Part shown: positions 25,578 to 35,182 of the stretch, one piece after another
How positions within the stretch are numbered: the stretch's first letter is position 1
Layout of the letters: the number at the start of each line of letters is the position of its first letter
Source: Acinetobacter indicus CIP 110367
Lineage (GTDB): Bacteria > Pseudomonadota > Gammaproteobacteria > Pseudomonadales > Moraxellaceae
Assembly (NCBI RefSeq): GCF_000488255.1
Contig: NZ_KI530754.1
Location: 496,001-560,000 of the forward strand
Length of the DNA stretch: 64,000 bases
Direction: 5' to 3'
The notes under the pieces: model-generated
What the model saw: the letters and a program-made list of their open reading frames with translations, nothing else
What the model was told of the DNA's origin: nothing
The model's database searches: none
Program-made: the position numbers and the translations under genes

Positions 25578-26609
25578 CTAGCGCCCCGAATGTGTATCAA
25601 CAGTATTTTGTTGCAGGTTATAGGTTTGAATCCGGTGACCATCGGCATAGCCTTTATGCTGATAGACCTGCGAAATCTGCCCCAGCTTGCCATAGGCGGC
25701 GACCACACCGGCCTGCATGGTGGCTTCGCGGCCCTGCACATCAAAAATATGTGCTTTTTCGCGTAAATCTGGCTGAATCACAATATCGGCATGTTTCAGC
25801 TCTTCCTGAGCCAGATGCTTCTGCATGATATTAATATTCTGGTTAAACAGCCCCCAGACATGGCTGGTTTCGGTATACATCGGCTGGGCCAGAATATCGA
25901 CCGCAATCACAATGTCCGCACCCAGTTCGCGGGCGACATTTACCGGTACCGGACTGACCAATCCACCATCGACATATTCGGCATCGGCAATTCGGGTTGG
26001 AATAAACATGCTTGGAATTGACACCGACGCCCGTACCGCCTGTCCGGTATTGCCGGCATTAAACACCACTTTCTTGCCCTGTTTTAATTCAGTGGCCACC
26101 ACATACATCGGAATTGGCATCTGCTCTAACGGCAACTGGTTGACCTGCGTATTGACATAGTTCTCGACTTTTTTGCCATCGAAGAAACCTTTCATATCCA
26201 GTTTGATGTCACGGACATCATTGGCTTTCATGTTCAGGGCAATCTGACGCAGCTCATGCGCACTTTTGCCGCTGGCATAAATCGACCCGACTATACTGCC
26301 GGCACTGGTCCCGACAATAAAATCTGGACGGATGCCATTTTGTTCCAGCACTTCAATCACGCCAATATGGGCATAACCGCGCGCGCCGCCGCTGCCCAGT
26401 ACCAAGGCAATGACCGGGTCCTGTCCGGTATATTGCGGCAACGTTTTAAAATTCATGCGTGCGTTCTGCTGGCTGGCCTCTGCCATTGCCGGGGTTGCCA
26501 TTAATTGGGAGGACACCCGCTGATGCTGTTCTGGCAGATGCTGACAGGCGCCTAAGGTCAGCATGACTGCCCCCATCACACTGATAAAGCCAAGATTTTT
26601 ATTCAACAT
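25578..26609 (-). CDS. Patatin-like phospholipase lipoprotein (RssA-like)
   Basis: 343 residues. Lipoprotein signal with lipobox LGAC (about position 21), so the mature protein is lipid-anchored. The patatin domain has the glycine-rich oxyanion loop GSGGARGYAHIGV, the nucleophile elbow GTSAGS, and the DGG catalytic Asp in EYVDGGLVSPVPV. Homologues hydrolyse phospholipids or lipid-like substrates; RssA-type members lack a known role. Anchored to an envelope membrane. Start ATG 26609. Stands alone with its promoter in the interval shared with the divergent chrA. The stretch after it, to 25308, shows no gene. Confidence 0.93.
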   Translation of the reverse strand: MLNKNLGFISVMGAVMLTLGACQHLPEQHQRVSSQLMATPAMAEASQQNARMNFKTLPQYTGQDPVIALVLGSGGARGYAHIGVIEVLEQNGIRPDFIVGTSAGSIVGSIYASGKSAHELRQIALNMKANDVRDIKLDMKGFFDGKKVENYVNTQVNQLPLEQMPIPMYVVATELKQGKKVVFNAGNTGQAVRASVSIPSMFIPTRIADAEYVDGGLVSPVPVNVARELGADIVIAVDILAQPMYTETSHVWGLFNQNINIMQKHLAQEELKHADIVIQPDLREKAHIFDVQGREATMQAGVVAAYGKLGQISQVYQHKGYADGHRIQTYNLQQNTVDTHSGR

Positions 26610-26738
26610 GGATTCCTCGATCTGAACTCGACAGACCTGCTGTAGTCTAAGGAGATTTTCTGCAGTGCATTGTTTAAATTCGTTAAACTGTCATCTATTC
26701 AGTTTAAACTTAAGTCAGGTTTTTTAAAATTCTAGCCA

Positions 26739-27938
26739 ATGTCTTCTTTATCTTATTCACAGATTTTTCTGATTTTCTTTAAGCTGGGATGCTTATCTTT
26801 CGGGGGACCAGCCGCGCATCTGGTGTTTTTTCACCAGACTTTTGTGCAGCGTTTACACTGGCTCAAAGATGAAGACTATGCCCAGGTCGTCGCTTTAGCG
26901 CAACTGTTACCCGGCCCGACCAGCAGTCAGGTCGGACTGGCCATTGGCTATTTAAAACGTGGCTATTTAGGCTCGGTGGTGGCCTGGCTGGGTTTTACCC
27001 TGCCCTCGGCCTTGCTGATGACCCTACTGGCCTTTATCGGTCAGCAGTTATTCCCGTGGATCAGTTCGGCGTATTTTCATGCCATTCAACTGATTGTACT
27101 GGCGGTGGTGTTCTGGGCCTTCTGGCAAATGCTGCAAAGCTTTTGCAAAAGCTGGTGGCAATACCTGCTGATGCTTGTGTCTGCGCTCATGATCTGGTTC
27201 CTGCCACTGTCATATAACCAGATTCTGGTGATTGTGCTGGCTGGTCTGGCAGGCATGTGGATTGCCAAAGCACAACCTCAAACTGGTAGTAATACCGCAC
27301 CGAGTTTTCAGCTGGAACAGCGCAGTTTCGGCTCGACTACACTCTGGCTAATCTTATTTATCTGTCCGTTTCTGCTGCTCGGTGCGCTGAACTGGACCAA
27401 TCCGAATCTGCTGGCTGAAGGCTTTTTGGGCTTTTATCAGTCTGCTGCACTGGTCTTTGGTGGTGGGCATATTATTTTACCGCTGCTGCATCAGGACTTT
27501 GTCAGTACCGGCATGATCTCAGCCCAGCAGTTTGATTTAGGCTATGCCTTTGCTCAGCTCATGCCCGGTCCTTTATTCAGCTTTGCCAGCTATGTCGGCT
27601 ATTTTCTGGATTTAACTGCCTATCCGGTGCTGAACGCGATCATTGCCACCATCGCCATTTTCCTGCCCTCGTTCTTTCTGATTTTTGCTACCCTGCCGCA
27701 TTGGTCCTGGCTGATGCATCAGGACAAAATCAAACATGCGGTGATTGGTATTAATGCCGCGGTGGTGGGTTTATTGCTCGCGCTCATTGTTGATATGGGA
27801 CAGGATTATTTAACATCAGTGCTGGATCTGGCGTTTGTGATGTTTGTGATTGTTTTACTGAAAAGCAAACTGCCGGTGTGGGTCAGCCTGATTGGTAGCT
27901 TTGGCGTGTATATGGGTTTGCTGTCTTTGCTGAGCTAA
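26739..27938 (+). CDS. chrA: Chromate transporter ChrA (CHR family, two-domain form)
   Basis: 399 residues with two homologous CHR halves. First half: LSFGGPAAHLVFFHQTFV and QLLPGPTSSQVGLAIGYL. Second half: VFGGGHIILPLLHQDFV and QLMPGPLFSFASYVGY. Those paired PGP and GGP/GGGH motifs define the long ChrA. Exports chromate, driven by membrane potential, giving chromate resistance; many environmental copies have uncertain substrate. The Acinetobacter genus frequently carries chromosomal copies. No ChrB regulator or chromate reductase is next to it. Ends in a terminator shared with the AGCS gene. Confidence 0.93.
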   Translation: MSSLSYSQIFLIFFKLGCLSFGGPAAHLVFFHQTFVQRLHWLKDEDYAQVVALAQLLPGPTSSQVGLAIGYLKRGYLGSVVAWLGFTLPSALLMTLLAFIGQQLFPWISSAYFHAIQLIVLAVVFWAFWQMLQSFCKSWWQYLLMLVSALMIWFLPLSYNQILVIVLAGLAGMWIAKAQPQTGSNTAPSFQLEQRSFGSTTLWLILFICPFLLLGALNWTNPNLLAEGFLGFYQSAALVFGGGHIILPLLHQDFVSTGMISAQQFDLGYAFAQLMPGPLFSFASYVGYFLDLTAYPVLNAIIATIAIFLPSFFLIFATLPHWSWLMHQDKIKHAVIGINAAVVGLLLALIVDMGQDYLTSVLDLAFVMFVIVLLKSKLPVWVSLIGSFGVYMGLLSLLS

Positions 27939-27966
27939 CGCATCTAAAAGAATATTCTCTTGATAA

Positions 27967-27995
27967 AACAACAGCCTCATGATGAGGCTGTTGTT
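27967..27995. terminator. Intrinsic terminator, chrA/AGCS convergent pair
   Basis: AACAACAGCCTCAT / ATGAGGCTGTTGTT almost perfect inverted repeat of 14 bp arms; usable in both directions. Confidence 0.85.
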
Positions 27996-28002
27996 GTTTG
28001 CA

Positions 28003-29478
28003 TTACCAGATATCGGAATTAACCCGGTCTTTAAATTTAGGATGATTGTCCAGTTTAAATTCCGGCTCTTTCACGCCACGCTTCAGCTGTGCTTTGAAGT
28101 CTTTTAGCAACATCAGCACAAATGGCGTCAGCAGTAAAATGGCAAACAGGTTGATGGTGGCCATCACGCCCATAAACAGATCGGCCATCGACCAGATCAG
28201 TGGTACGGTGGCAATCGCGCCGAAATACACCATAAACAGCACCAGCAGACGGAAAATCAGCATGATCTTGCGGTTGTTGTTAATGAACTGCACGTTACCT
28301 TCGGCATAGGCGTAGTTCCCAATAATCGACGAATAAGCAAACATAAACAGGATAATGGCCAGGAAGTCATCGCCCCAATGGCCAATCTGGCTTTCCAGCG
28401 CCATCTGGGTCAGGGTCACCCCTTCAAAACCGGCATTCTGATATAAACCGGAAGACAAAATGATGATTGCGGTACATGAACAGACAATAAAGGTGTCCAC
28501 GAATACGCCCAGCATCTGTACCAGTCCCTGATTGACCGGATGTTTTACATCCGACACAGCAGCCGCGTTTGGTACAGAACCCATCCCCGCTTCATTGGAG
28601 AACAGACCACGCTTGATGCCCATCATCATCGCCATCGACACCATCGCCCCAAAGAAACCACCGGCAGCGGCATCAAACTCAAAGGCCTTGCTGAAAATCA
28701 GGCGGAAAATATCCGGAATAATCGGTATATTAATCACTGCGATATATAGCGCCACCACGAGATATAACAGCGCCATAATCGGGACAAACTTCTCTGCGAC
28801 TTTGGCAATACGTTTAATCCCGCCAAAAATAATCATGGCGGTCATGACGACCAGAACCAGCCCCAACCAGGACAGTTCAAAACTGAATGCACCCATTGGC
28901 ACAGTCAGATTGGCCTGATTCCAGCCCCAGGCATGTGATGTGGCACTGATAATCGAGTTGGCCTGCACCGCGTTAAACACGAAACCGTAAGTTAAAATCA
29001 GGGCAACCGCAAATACTACACCCAGCCATTTCTGTTTCAGGCCTTGGGTAATGTAATAGGCCGGACCACCACGGAACTGATGGTTGCTGGTATCACGCAC
29101 CTTAAATAGCTGCGCCAGTGAAGATTCGACAAAGGCCGAACTCATGCCTAAAAATGCGGTAAACCACATCCAGAACACCGCACCCGGACCACCAATCGCA
29201 ATCGCAATCGCAACACCGGCAACGTTACCGACCCCGACCCGACTGGCCAAACCGGTCACAAGGGCCTGAAATGGGGTAATCCCATAACTGTCTTCGCCTT
29301 TTTTACGGCTCGACCTCATGGCTTTAATACTGTGCCAGAACAGGCGAATTTGTACAGCGCCGGTGATCAGGGTATAAAATATCCCGACACCGACCAGAAA
29401 GATCACCAGAAAATCCCACAGCGGGGTATTTAGAAGCGTCACCCAGGACATTAGGGTTTCATTTAATTGTTCATTCAT
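28003..29478 (-). CDS. Sodium:alanine/glycine symporter, AGCS family
   Basis: 491 residues with about 11 membrane helices. AGCS hallmarks are the GVGNVAGVAIAIAIGGPGAVFWMW segment (read in part), FRGGPAYYITQGL, and GIKRGLFSNEAGMGSVPNAAA, which are highly conserved and bind sodium and amino acid. It imports alanine, glycine or related amino acids with sodium. Start ATG 29478. Downstream of gltS in the same direction but separated by a terminator, so the two may be independently transcribed. Confidence 0.93.
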   Translation of the reverse strand: MNEQLNETLMSWVTLLNTPLWDFLVIFLVGVGIFYTLITGAVQIRLFWHSIKAMRSSRKKGEDSYGITPFQALVTGLASRVGVGNVAGVAIAIAIGGPGAVFWMWFTAFLGMSSAFVESSLAQLFKVRDTSNHQFRGGPAYYITQGLKQKWLGVVFAVALILTYGFVFNAVQANSIISATSHAWGWNQANLTVPMGAFSFELSWLGLVLVVMTAMIIFGGIKRIAKVAEKFVPIMALLYLVVALYIAVINIPIIPDIFRLIFSKAFEFDAAAGGFFGAMVSMAMMMGIKRGLFSNEAGMGSVPNAAAVSDVKHPVNQGLVQMLGVFVDTFIVCSCTAIIILSSGLYQNAGFEGVTLTQMALESQIGHWGDDFLAIILFMFAYSSIIGNYAYAEGNVQFINNNRKIMLIFRLLVLFMVYFGAIATVPLIWSMADLFMGVMATINLFAILLLTPFVLMLLKDFKAQLKRGVKEPEFKLDNHPKFKDRVNSDIW

Positions 29479-29515
29479 TTTTTCGCACCCTTTGCTGATT
29501 GAGTCATCCTAAAAA

Positions 29516-29540
29516 GAAAAGCCTTTTAACAAGGCTTTTC
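29516..29540 (-). terminator. Intrinsic terminator after gltS
   Basis: GAAAAGCCTT / AAGGCTTTTC stem with TTAAC loop, and T-rich tail on the minus strand. Confidence 0.8.
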
Positions 29541-29552
29541 CACTCAAATTAC

Positions 29553-30791
29553 TTAAACAAAAAACTTAAGAATGACTTGAATGACAGTCGCATTAATCAA
29601 GTCGACAAAGAAAGCACCACACAGCGGTACAATCAGGAAGGCTTTATGAGAAGCACCGTACATATTGGTAATGGCCTGCATGTTGGCAACCGCAGTAGGT
29701 GTTGCACCCATACCAAAACCACAGTGACCCGCAGCCAGTACAGCAGCATCGTAGTTTTTACCCATAACACGGAAGGTAATGAAGGCCGCATACAAGGCCA
29801 TGGTGATGGTTTGCGCGCCTAGAATGACCATTAGCGGGCCCGCCAGATCTGCCAGTTGCCATAATTTCAATGACAGCAATGCCATCGCCAAATATAAAGA
29901 CAATGATGCATTACCAAATACGTCAATCGCACGGTCAAAAATAGTGACTTTGAAAATACCTTCTAATACGTTACGCAGAATTACCCCACCAGCCAAAGCC
30001 CAGACGAAAGTTGGCAACTCAAACAGCGTACCTTTGGCATAACCAGTCATAAACTCGGCAAAGGCCAGACAGGCTGCAAATAAACCTAAAGTGGTAATGG
30101 CATTGTCTGCGGTAATTAAACGCACCTGATGCGGATATTCAAATGGTACAAACTCACCCGGTACCGGTTCAACTGGCGTATTGTCACGCTGTTCAATTTG
30201 CGCATCGGTACTTGGTGTAGCCAACTGATAACGGTTGATCAGCAGTTTGGCCAATGGCCCACCAATAATACCGCCAATAATCAGACCGAAGGTCGCACTG
30301 GCCATCCCCAGGGCCAAAGCCCCCTGAATACCATGTTCAACCTCAAGGATTTCACCCCATGCACCCGCAGTCCCGTGACCACCGGTTAAGGTAATGGAAC
30401 CGGCAATCATACCAATTAGCGGATCAATGCCCAATACTGTCGCCAGACTAATCCCGACAAAGTTTTGTACAATGATGAATAGTGAAATTGCGATCAGAAA
30501 GATCACCAGACCAATACCGCCTTCACGCAGTTTGGCAAAGTTGGCACTTAAACCGATGGAGGCAAAGAAAATCAGCATAAAACTGGTTTGTAGCGCACTA
30601 CTGGTGGTAATGCTATAGCCCCAGAAATTGTGCACGATTAAAGACACCACCGCAGCGACCAAACCGCCCGCGACAGGTTCCGGGATGTTGTAACGTCTTA
30701 GAAAATCAATATTGTTAACTAAAAAACGTCCCAAAAGGAGAACGATTACAGCCGCAATTAAGGTGTAAAACGCATTAAAAGTAAATTCCAT
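29553..30791 (-). CDS. gltS: Sodium:glutamate symporter GltS
   Basis: 412 residues from the ATG at 30791 (the earlier ATG at 30803 is possible). ESS-family signature: RYNIPEPVAGGLVAA, ITLTGGHGTAGAWG, and AAGHCGFGMGATPTAVANMQ, the two re-entrant GGHGT and GxGATP loops that bind glutamate and sodium in an inverted-repeat 10-helix fold. Imports glutamate. The region upstream up to 31388 is non-coding apart from the divergent direction. Terminator after it. Confidence 0.93.
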   Translation of the reverse strand: MEFTFNAFYTLIAAVIVLLLGRFLVNNIDFLRRYNIPEPVAGGLVAAVVSLIVHNFWGYSITTSSALQTSFMLIFFASIGLSANFAKLREGGIGLVIFLIAISLFIIVQNFVGISLATVLGIDPLIGMIAGSITLTGGHGTAGAWGEILEVEHGIQGALALGMASATFGLIIGGIIGGPLAKLLINRYQLATPSTDAQIEQRDNTPVEPVPGEFVPFEYPHQVRLITADNAITTLGLFAACLAFAEFMTGYAKGTLFELPTFVWALAGGVILRNVLEGIFKVTIFDRAIDVFGNASLSLYLAMALLSLKLWQLADLAGPLMVILGAQTITMALYAAFITFRVMGKNYDAAVLAAGHCGFGMGATPTAVANMQAITNMYGASHKAFLIVPLCGAFFVDLINATVIQVILKFFV

Positions 30792-30803
30792 GGCAATATC
30801 CAT

Positions 30804-31388
30804 TTAATATGGTCAATGCTTATTGTTTTCCGGTTCTGATTATTTAAACCTGATGATATAAGCACCTTTTATGATAAGGCTGCCCTGTTTAATTTAAATA
30901 AACGGGAAAACTCTGCAATATGAATAATGTAAATCAGAAAAAGTTCTGAGTTGGCGAAGAAGCATCTGAGCTGGAGCGCAAGACTCAGCGTCGCTCCTCA
31001 AATTCATATCAACCGGCACTGCCTGAAAAAGAGGGAGTGAAAAATAAAATACAGACACTTCAGTGGCAGGGTAATGTCAGGCTGAAATCTCTGAATAGGC
31101 TTACTATAGAAAGATAATCTCATATAGGCTCCTAAACATAGAAAATGCATTGCTTCATGTAGCCAACAAATACATCTTAATTCATAGAAAAAGCTGAACA
31201 ATACAGCTTAAAAAATCGCACATTATGCATCTTTTTCTCTAAAAATCTTTATTTTTTTAACGCTATTCGCTATTAGTCTAACTTATTGCTTTTAACTATA
31301 AATTTAAGCAACTGAATTTAAAATTGTTTTTTTAAAATTGGTAAATAAAAAAAAGAGGTGGCAAGCCACCTCTTTTTGGGTTCAGCAC
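30804..31388. other. 585-base non-coding interval between gltS and porin gene
   Basis: No convincing gene: the only frame of size (31004-31201) has no protein character and lies antisense to nothing. A small hairpin GGAGCG / CGCTCC sits at 30973-30997. The right end is AT-rich, ending with the porin terminator. It may hold a small RNA, but I cannot support one. Confidence 0.5.
31351..31376 (-). terminator. Intrinsic terminator after porin gene
   Basis: Perfect AAAAGAGGTGGC / GCCACCTCTTTT stem with two-base centre AA, followed on the minus strand by an eight-T run. Confidence 0.9.
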
Positions 31389-32642
31389 TTAGAAGTTATA
31401 ACGTGCCATTAAACCAAAACGGTTGTCTTTAAACGTTTCACCTGCAAAGGTTTCACGCTCACCGTTGATATATTCAATACCCAAATCAACCGGTTTTACT
31501 GGCGAATAAATGAAGTTTAACCATGCTTGATACACTTCTTTATTTGCATCTTCATTTAAGGCTGCGTAGTCTGTGCCATCATCTGCAAAAATAGCACCAT
31601 AACCGAGTGTTGAACGCAGGTTTGGCGCAAACTTATAGGTTGCACCGACCTGGAAAGCAGTAAACTCATTTTGTTCAATATTTCTGCCGTCTAAACTGTA
31701 AGCCGTATTCGAACCATATAAATAATTACTATTGCCAACTACATGAGAGACATCTGCTGAAATTTTTAAAGGTTCTGTCACCTGATAGTGCGCACCAGCA
31801 GCTACACCCCAACCTGTTTTATCATCATTTGCAGTTGTTGATTTATAATTTTCAACCATAGCACGTGCTGAGGCTGCACCTTTACCATTCGCAAAACCTT
31901 GAGTGACTTTAGCAGTTAACACTGGCAAACGATACGTTAAACCTGTACCAGAACTATCCCCTTCTTCAGCAGAAACCAGCAGTTGAGTGGCTGGTGCCAG
32001 TTTATGGCTATAACGCACTTGTGGAATACGGGTAATACCACCGCCGACGTTGGTACCAAAGTCAATCATTTCTGGTGCATGGTTTGACAGGAAGTTAGAG
32101 GTAGTTTGACCCAATAACCAGTTGTCCAGCGTTAAATATGCATGACGGATACGTAATGCATCGTTGGTTCCAGCAAAGTCAACTTCAATTTTACCGCCCA
32201 CTTTACGGTCACCTACTGGTGAAGAGAAATCGAGACCTAAACGTGTAGTTTTTGGGGTTGCACGTAATTTGTCTTTAGCAGCACCTGTGCTGGTATGTAC
32301 CGAGTTGAAGTCATTGTCTGCACCTTCAACAATATAGTTGGCATCACCACGCACAAAACCGTACAGATTGACTTCAGCACCGCCCTTCGACTTTAAGGAA
32401 AATGGTGAAGCCGATTTTGCTGCAGGTGCCGGTTGCGCCTGAACTTGCTGAATCTGGACTTGTTGCTGTTGCTGAACCTGTTGCTGCTGTTGAATTAAAG
32501 CTTTGAGTGCTTGTACTTCCTTGCGTAATTCTTGAATTTGTTGTTGTTCAGTGCTTGCCGCCTGTACCGTAGACGCCATTGCTGCTGTAATTGCGACCGC
32601 TAATGTTTTTGTGATAAGTGAAGTTTGGATTTTACGATCCAT
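31389..32642 (-). CDS. dcaP: DcaP-type outer-membrane porin
   Basis: 417 residues. Signal peptide to about residue 28 (TVQAAS), then a Gln-rich coiled coil (QQIQELRKEVQALKALIQQQ) that trimerises in the periplasm, a Pro/Ala linker, and a beta barrel of 16-strand type ending in aromatic F (LMARYNF). This matches DcaP of Acinetobacter, which carries dicarboxylic acids and some beta-lactams. The ribosome site CTGGAGAAA precedes ATG 32642. No partner genes adjoin. The promoter space (32643-33025) is shared with the divergent nitroreductase. Confidence 0.9.
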   Translation of the reverse strand: MDRKIQTSLITKTLAVAITAAMASTVQAASTEQQQIQELRKEVQALKALIQQQQQVQQQQQVQIQQVQAQPAPAAKSASPFSLKSKGGAEVNLYGFVRGDANYIVEGADNDFNSVHTSTGAAKDKLRATPKTTRLGLDFSSPVGDRKVGGKIEVDFAGTNDALRIRHAYLTLDNWLLGQTTSNFLSNHAPEMIDFGTNVGGGITRIPQVRYSHKLAPATQLLVSAEEGDSSGTGLTYRLPVLTAKVTQGFANGKGAASARAMVENYKSTTANDDKTGWGVAAGAHYQVTEPLKISADVSHVVGNSNYLYGSNTAYSLDGRNIEQNEFTAFQVGATYKFAPNLRSTLGYGAIFADDGTDYAALNEDANKEVYQAWLNFIYSPVKPVDLGIEYINGERETFAGETFKDNRFGLMARYNF

Positions 32643-33025
32643 GGGTTTCTCCAGAGTAAAAAATAATGCGCATCCGTGCTCTTTTAAGACATTTTAAATA
32701 CTGACTCAGATGGCAAGCATCCCTGATTTAAATGTCATTTAATCATCACACTTTTGCTATTTATCAAATAATTAAAAGTCTTATCGATAAGAATTACACA
32801 AAACTGTAATCGTTTTATGCTTTCAATCTAACAATTAATTTATTTTATTAAAATCACTTTTAACGTATAAGGATAAAGGACTGATCAATTTTTCTAATTC
32901 TCGTTTGTAAAAATATCGAATTATCATAGTTTTATCGAAAAGCAAAAGTTACCCACCCGGTTAAATATTAGACTATTGTATATAGCAACAGTTGATTAGA
33001 ACATAAACATTTTAAGGGATTTTTC
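32643..33025. other. Divergent promoter region, porin and nitroreductase
   Basis: 383 bases, very AT-rich, no gene seen. Contains the ribosome sites of both neighbours. I cannot place -35/-10 boxes with confidence. Confidence 0.5.
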
Positions 33026-33730
33026 ATGGATAAAGGACTAGTACAACTGGTCGATCAGGCCATTAGCTCGCGTCATTCAGTGCGCGCCTTTTTAGATCGG
33101 CCGGTCGATCCGCAAATGATTAAAGATATTCTAAGCGTGGCCAGCCGCGCACCATCCGGCACCAATATTCAGCCGTGGAAGGTGTATGTGGTGACCGGTC
33201 AAAAGCGTCAGGAACTCATTGATCGGGTCTGTCAGGCACAAACTGAACTGTATTTACATCCTGAACGTGCGGCCGATTATCAGGCCACCTTTTCCTATTA
33301 TCCGGAACAATGGTTCTCGCCGTTTATTGAGCGGCGCCGTGAAAATGGCTGGGGGCTGTATGGCCTGCTCAATATTGGAAAAGGCGAAAAACAGAAGATG
33401 GCCGCGCAGCATCTGCGTAATTTTCAGCTGTTTGATGCACCGGTAGGCCTGTTTTTCACCCTGCATCGTGACCTGGAAATTGGTTCGAAAATGGATCTTT
33501 CCATGATGATGCAAAACGTGATGATTGCCGCCAAGGCACGCGGGCTGGACACCTGCCCACAAGCCGCCTGGAATAGTTTTCATCGCATTGTACTGGAGGT
33601 CTTAAACGCCCCGGCCGATGAAGAACTGGTCTGTGGTATGGCCCTGGGTTATGCCGATCCTGAGCATATTGTAAATAGCTTTATTACCCCACGGGTACCG
33701 GTCGAAGAATTTGCCGTGTTTATAGAATAA
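33026..33730 (+). CDS. Nitroreductase-family FMN oxidoreductase
   Basis: 234 residues. The FMN-binding R/S loops are visible: SSRHSVRAF at about 14 and APSGTNIQPWKVYVV at about 42, plus MMMQNVMIAAKARGLDTCPQ and the CGMALGYADPEHIVNSF C-terminal segment. It reduces nitro groups or quinones using NAD(P)H; the substrate is unknown. Start ATG 33026 follows an AAGGGA ribosome site. Single gene with a good terminator after it. Confidence 0.92.
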   Translation: MDKGLVQLVDQAISSRHSVRAFLDRPVDPQMIKDILSVASRAPSGTNIQPWKVYVVTGQKRQELIDRVCQAQTELYLHPERAADYQATFSYYPEQWFSPFIERRRENGWGLYGLLNIGKGEKQKMAAQHLRNFQLFDAPVGLFFTLHRDLEIGSKMDLSMMMQNVMIAAKARGLDTCPQAAWNSFHRIVLEVLNAPADEELVCGMALGYADPEHIVNSFITPRVPVEEFAVFIE

Positions 33731-33771
33731 TTGTTTAGCTCTGGCCCTCACGCTGCAACAGCTTAAAGAGC

Positions 33772-33802
33772 AAAGAAGAAACCGCCCGGGTTTCTTCTTT
33801 TT
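33772..33802. terminator. Intrinsic terminator, nitroreductase/Bcr-CflA pair
   Basis: AAAGAAGAAACC / GGTTTCTTCTTT stem with a GCCCG loop, then T-run; symmetric enough to serve the convergent gene too. Confidence 0.9.
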
Positions 33803-33823
33803 ATTTATAAGAATGAATCGGGG

Positions 33824-35053
33824 TTAGGCTGTTTTTAATTTCCGCTCCCGATGCATGATATACATCGCACTCACCCCAATCAGAATAAACAGCAGCATCA
33901 CACTGCCCATATTTAATAAAGCATCCCAGATCAGTACATTCAACATTAAGCCGCCAATTAAACCGCAGCTAAATTGCATACTGCCCATAATCGCACTGGC
34001 TGTACCGGCACGGGCACCCTGCTCCGACATCGCCAACGCCATGGCATTGGGGCCGGTAAAACCAATTCCGGCCACGGCTAAAAACAGCCCGGCAAAAACC
34101 ACAACAATCGGGGCATGACTCATCAGCCCGGCGATGACCAGAATTAGCGCGCCAGTGCCCTGCACCGTACCGCCTATTTTTAAACGGGTCATTAGAGAAC
34201 TGCGGGTTGCCAAATGCTTGTTTAAGGTCGAGACCAGCATAATACCGACCGCATTGGCACCAAAAGCAATCGAAAACTGCTGCTGGTTCAGGCCATAACC
34301 ATCCATCAGAACAGCGGCAGAACTGCTGATATAACAGAACATCGCCCCACCGGTAAAACAGCCGGCAATCATCGGTAAATAAAAACTGCGGTCCTTAAAA
34401 ATCGCCAGATAGAGGGTCAGCACCTGATAGAAATTCAATTTCAGACGGCGCTCTGGCGGCAAGGTTTCCTGAAAGAAAAAATGAACACATAACCAGCAGA
34501 CTAAACTCATGATGGCCAGACAGACAAAAATCGCCTGCCAGTCAAAAAAGCTCAGCACAATCGCCCCCAGACCCGGCGCAATAATGGGCGCAATGGCGGT
34601 CACAATCATCATGCTGGAAAAAGCCTGCGCGGAGGCCTGCATATCCAGCCGGTCACGAATTGCCGCACGGGCAATTACCACCCCAACACAGCCCCCTAAG
34701 GCCTGCAACACCCGCGCCGCAATCAGGCTCCATTCATCCTGGGCATAAACACAGAGCAGACTGGCCAAAAAATACAGTCCCAAACCAAAATACAGTGGGG
34801 TTTTACGGCCAATCCGGTCACTTAAAGGACCATAAATTAACTGTCCAATTGCCAGGCCCAGAAAATAAGCCGGCAGACTGTTGGCCACCATTTGCGTGCT
34901 GACGCCAAAATCATCTGCCATTTGGGGCAAGGCCGGCAGATACATATCAATCGACAGCGGACCAAGCGAGGTCAGCAATGCCAGCAGTAAAATCCAGGAA
35001 GATGGATACTGCTGCTGCGGGCTTGCACTGGCATGGGAATCGGACATATTCAT
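33824..35053 (-). CDS. Bcr/CflA-family drug-resistance MFS transporter
   Basis: 409 residues, 12 segments. N-terminal LTSLGPLSIDMYLPALPQMADDF is the Bcr/CflA signature, followed by the loop-2 motif GPLSDRIGRKTPLYFGL and the RVLQALGGCVGVVIARAAIRD motif C-like segment. Exports compounds such as bicyclomycin, chloramphenicol or sulphonamides in relatives; the substrate here is not known. ATG at 35053 or 35047. No regulator gene adjacent. The interval before the next gene is about 130 bases. Confidence 0.92.
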   Translation of the reverse strand: MNMSDSHASASPQQQYPSSWILLLALLTSLGPLSIDMYLPALPQMADDFGVSTQMVANSLPAYFLGLAIGQLIYGPLSDRIGRKTPLYFGLGLYFLASLLCVYAQDEWSLIAARVLQALGGCVGVVIARAAIRDRLDMQASAQAFSSMMIVTAIAPIIAPGLGAIVLSFFDWQAIFVCLAIMSLVCWLCVHFFFQETLPPERRLKLNFYQVLTLYLAIFKDRSFYLPMIAGCFTGGAMFCYISSSAAVLMDGYGLNQQQFSIAFGANAVGIMLVSTLNKHLATRSSLMTRLKIGGTVQGTGALILVIAGLMSHAPIVVVFAGLFLAVAGIGFTGPNAMALAMSEQGARAGTASAIMGSMQFSCGLIGGLMLNVLIWDALLNMGSVMLLFILIGVSAMYIMHRERKLKTA

Positions 35054-35182
35054 ATTTCTTTTTTAAATGACTGATTTAAAGACAAGGTACACAGTCCATA
35101 GTATTATTTCAGGGTACTGAAAGTGAAGTTTCACATAATTGCTGCCCGCTGCATAGCATCTGGCTTCGTTTAAGGAACAGTC

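Noticed and set aside
31004..31201. 65-codon minus-strand frame in the gltS-dcaP gap
   Set aside because: No recognisable protein features; start unsupported.
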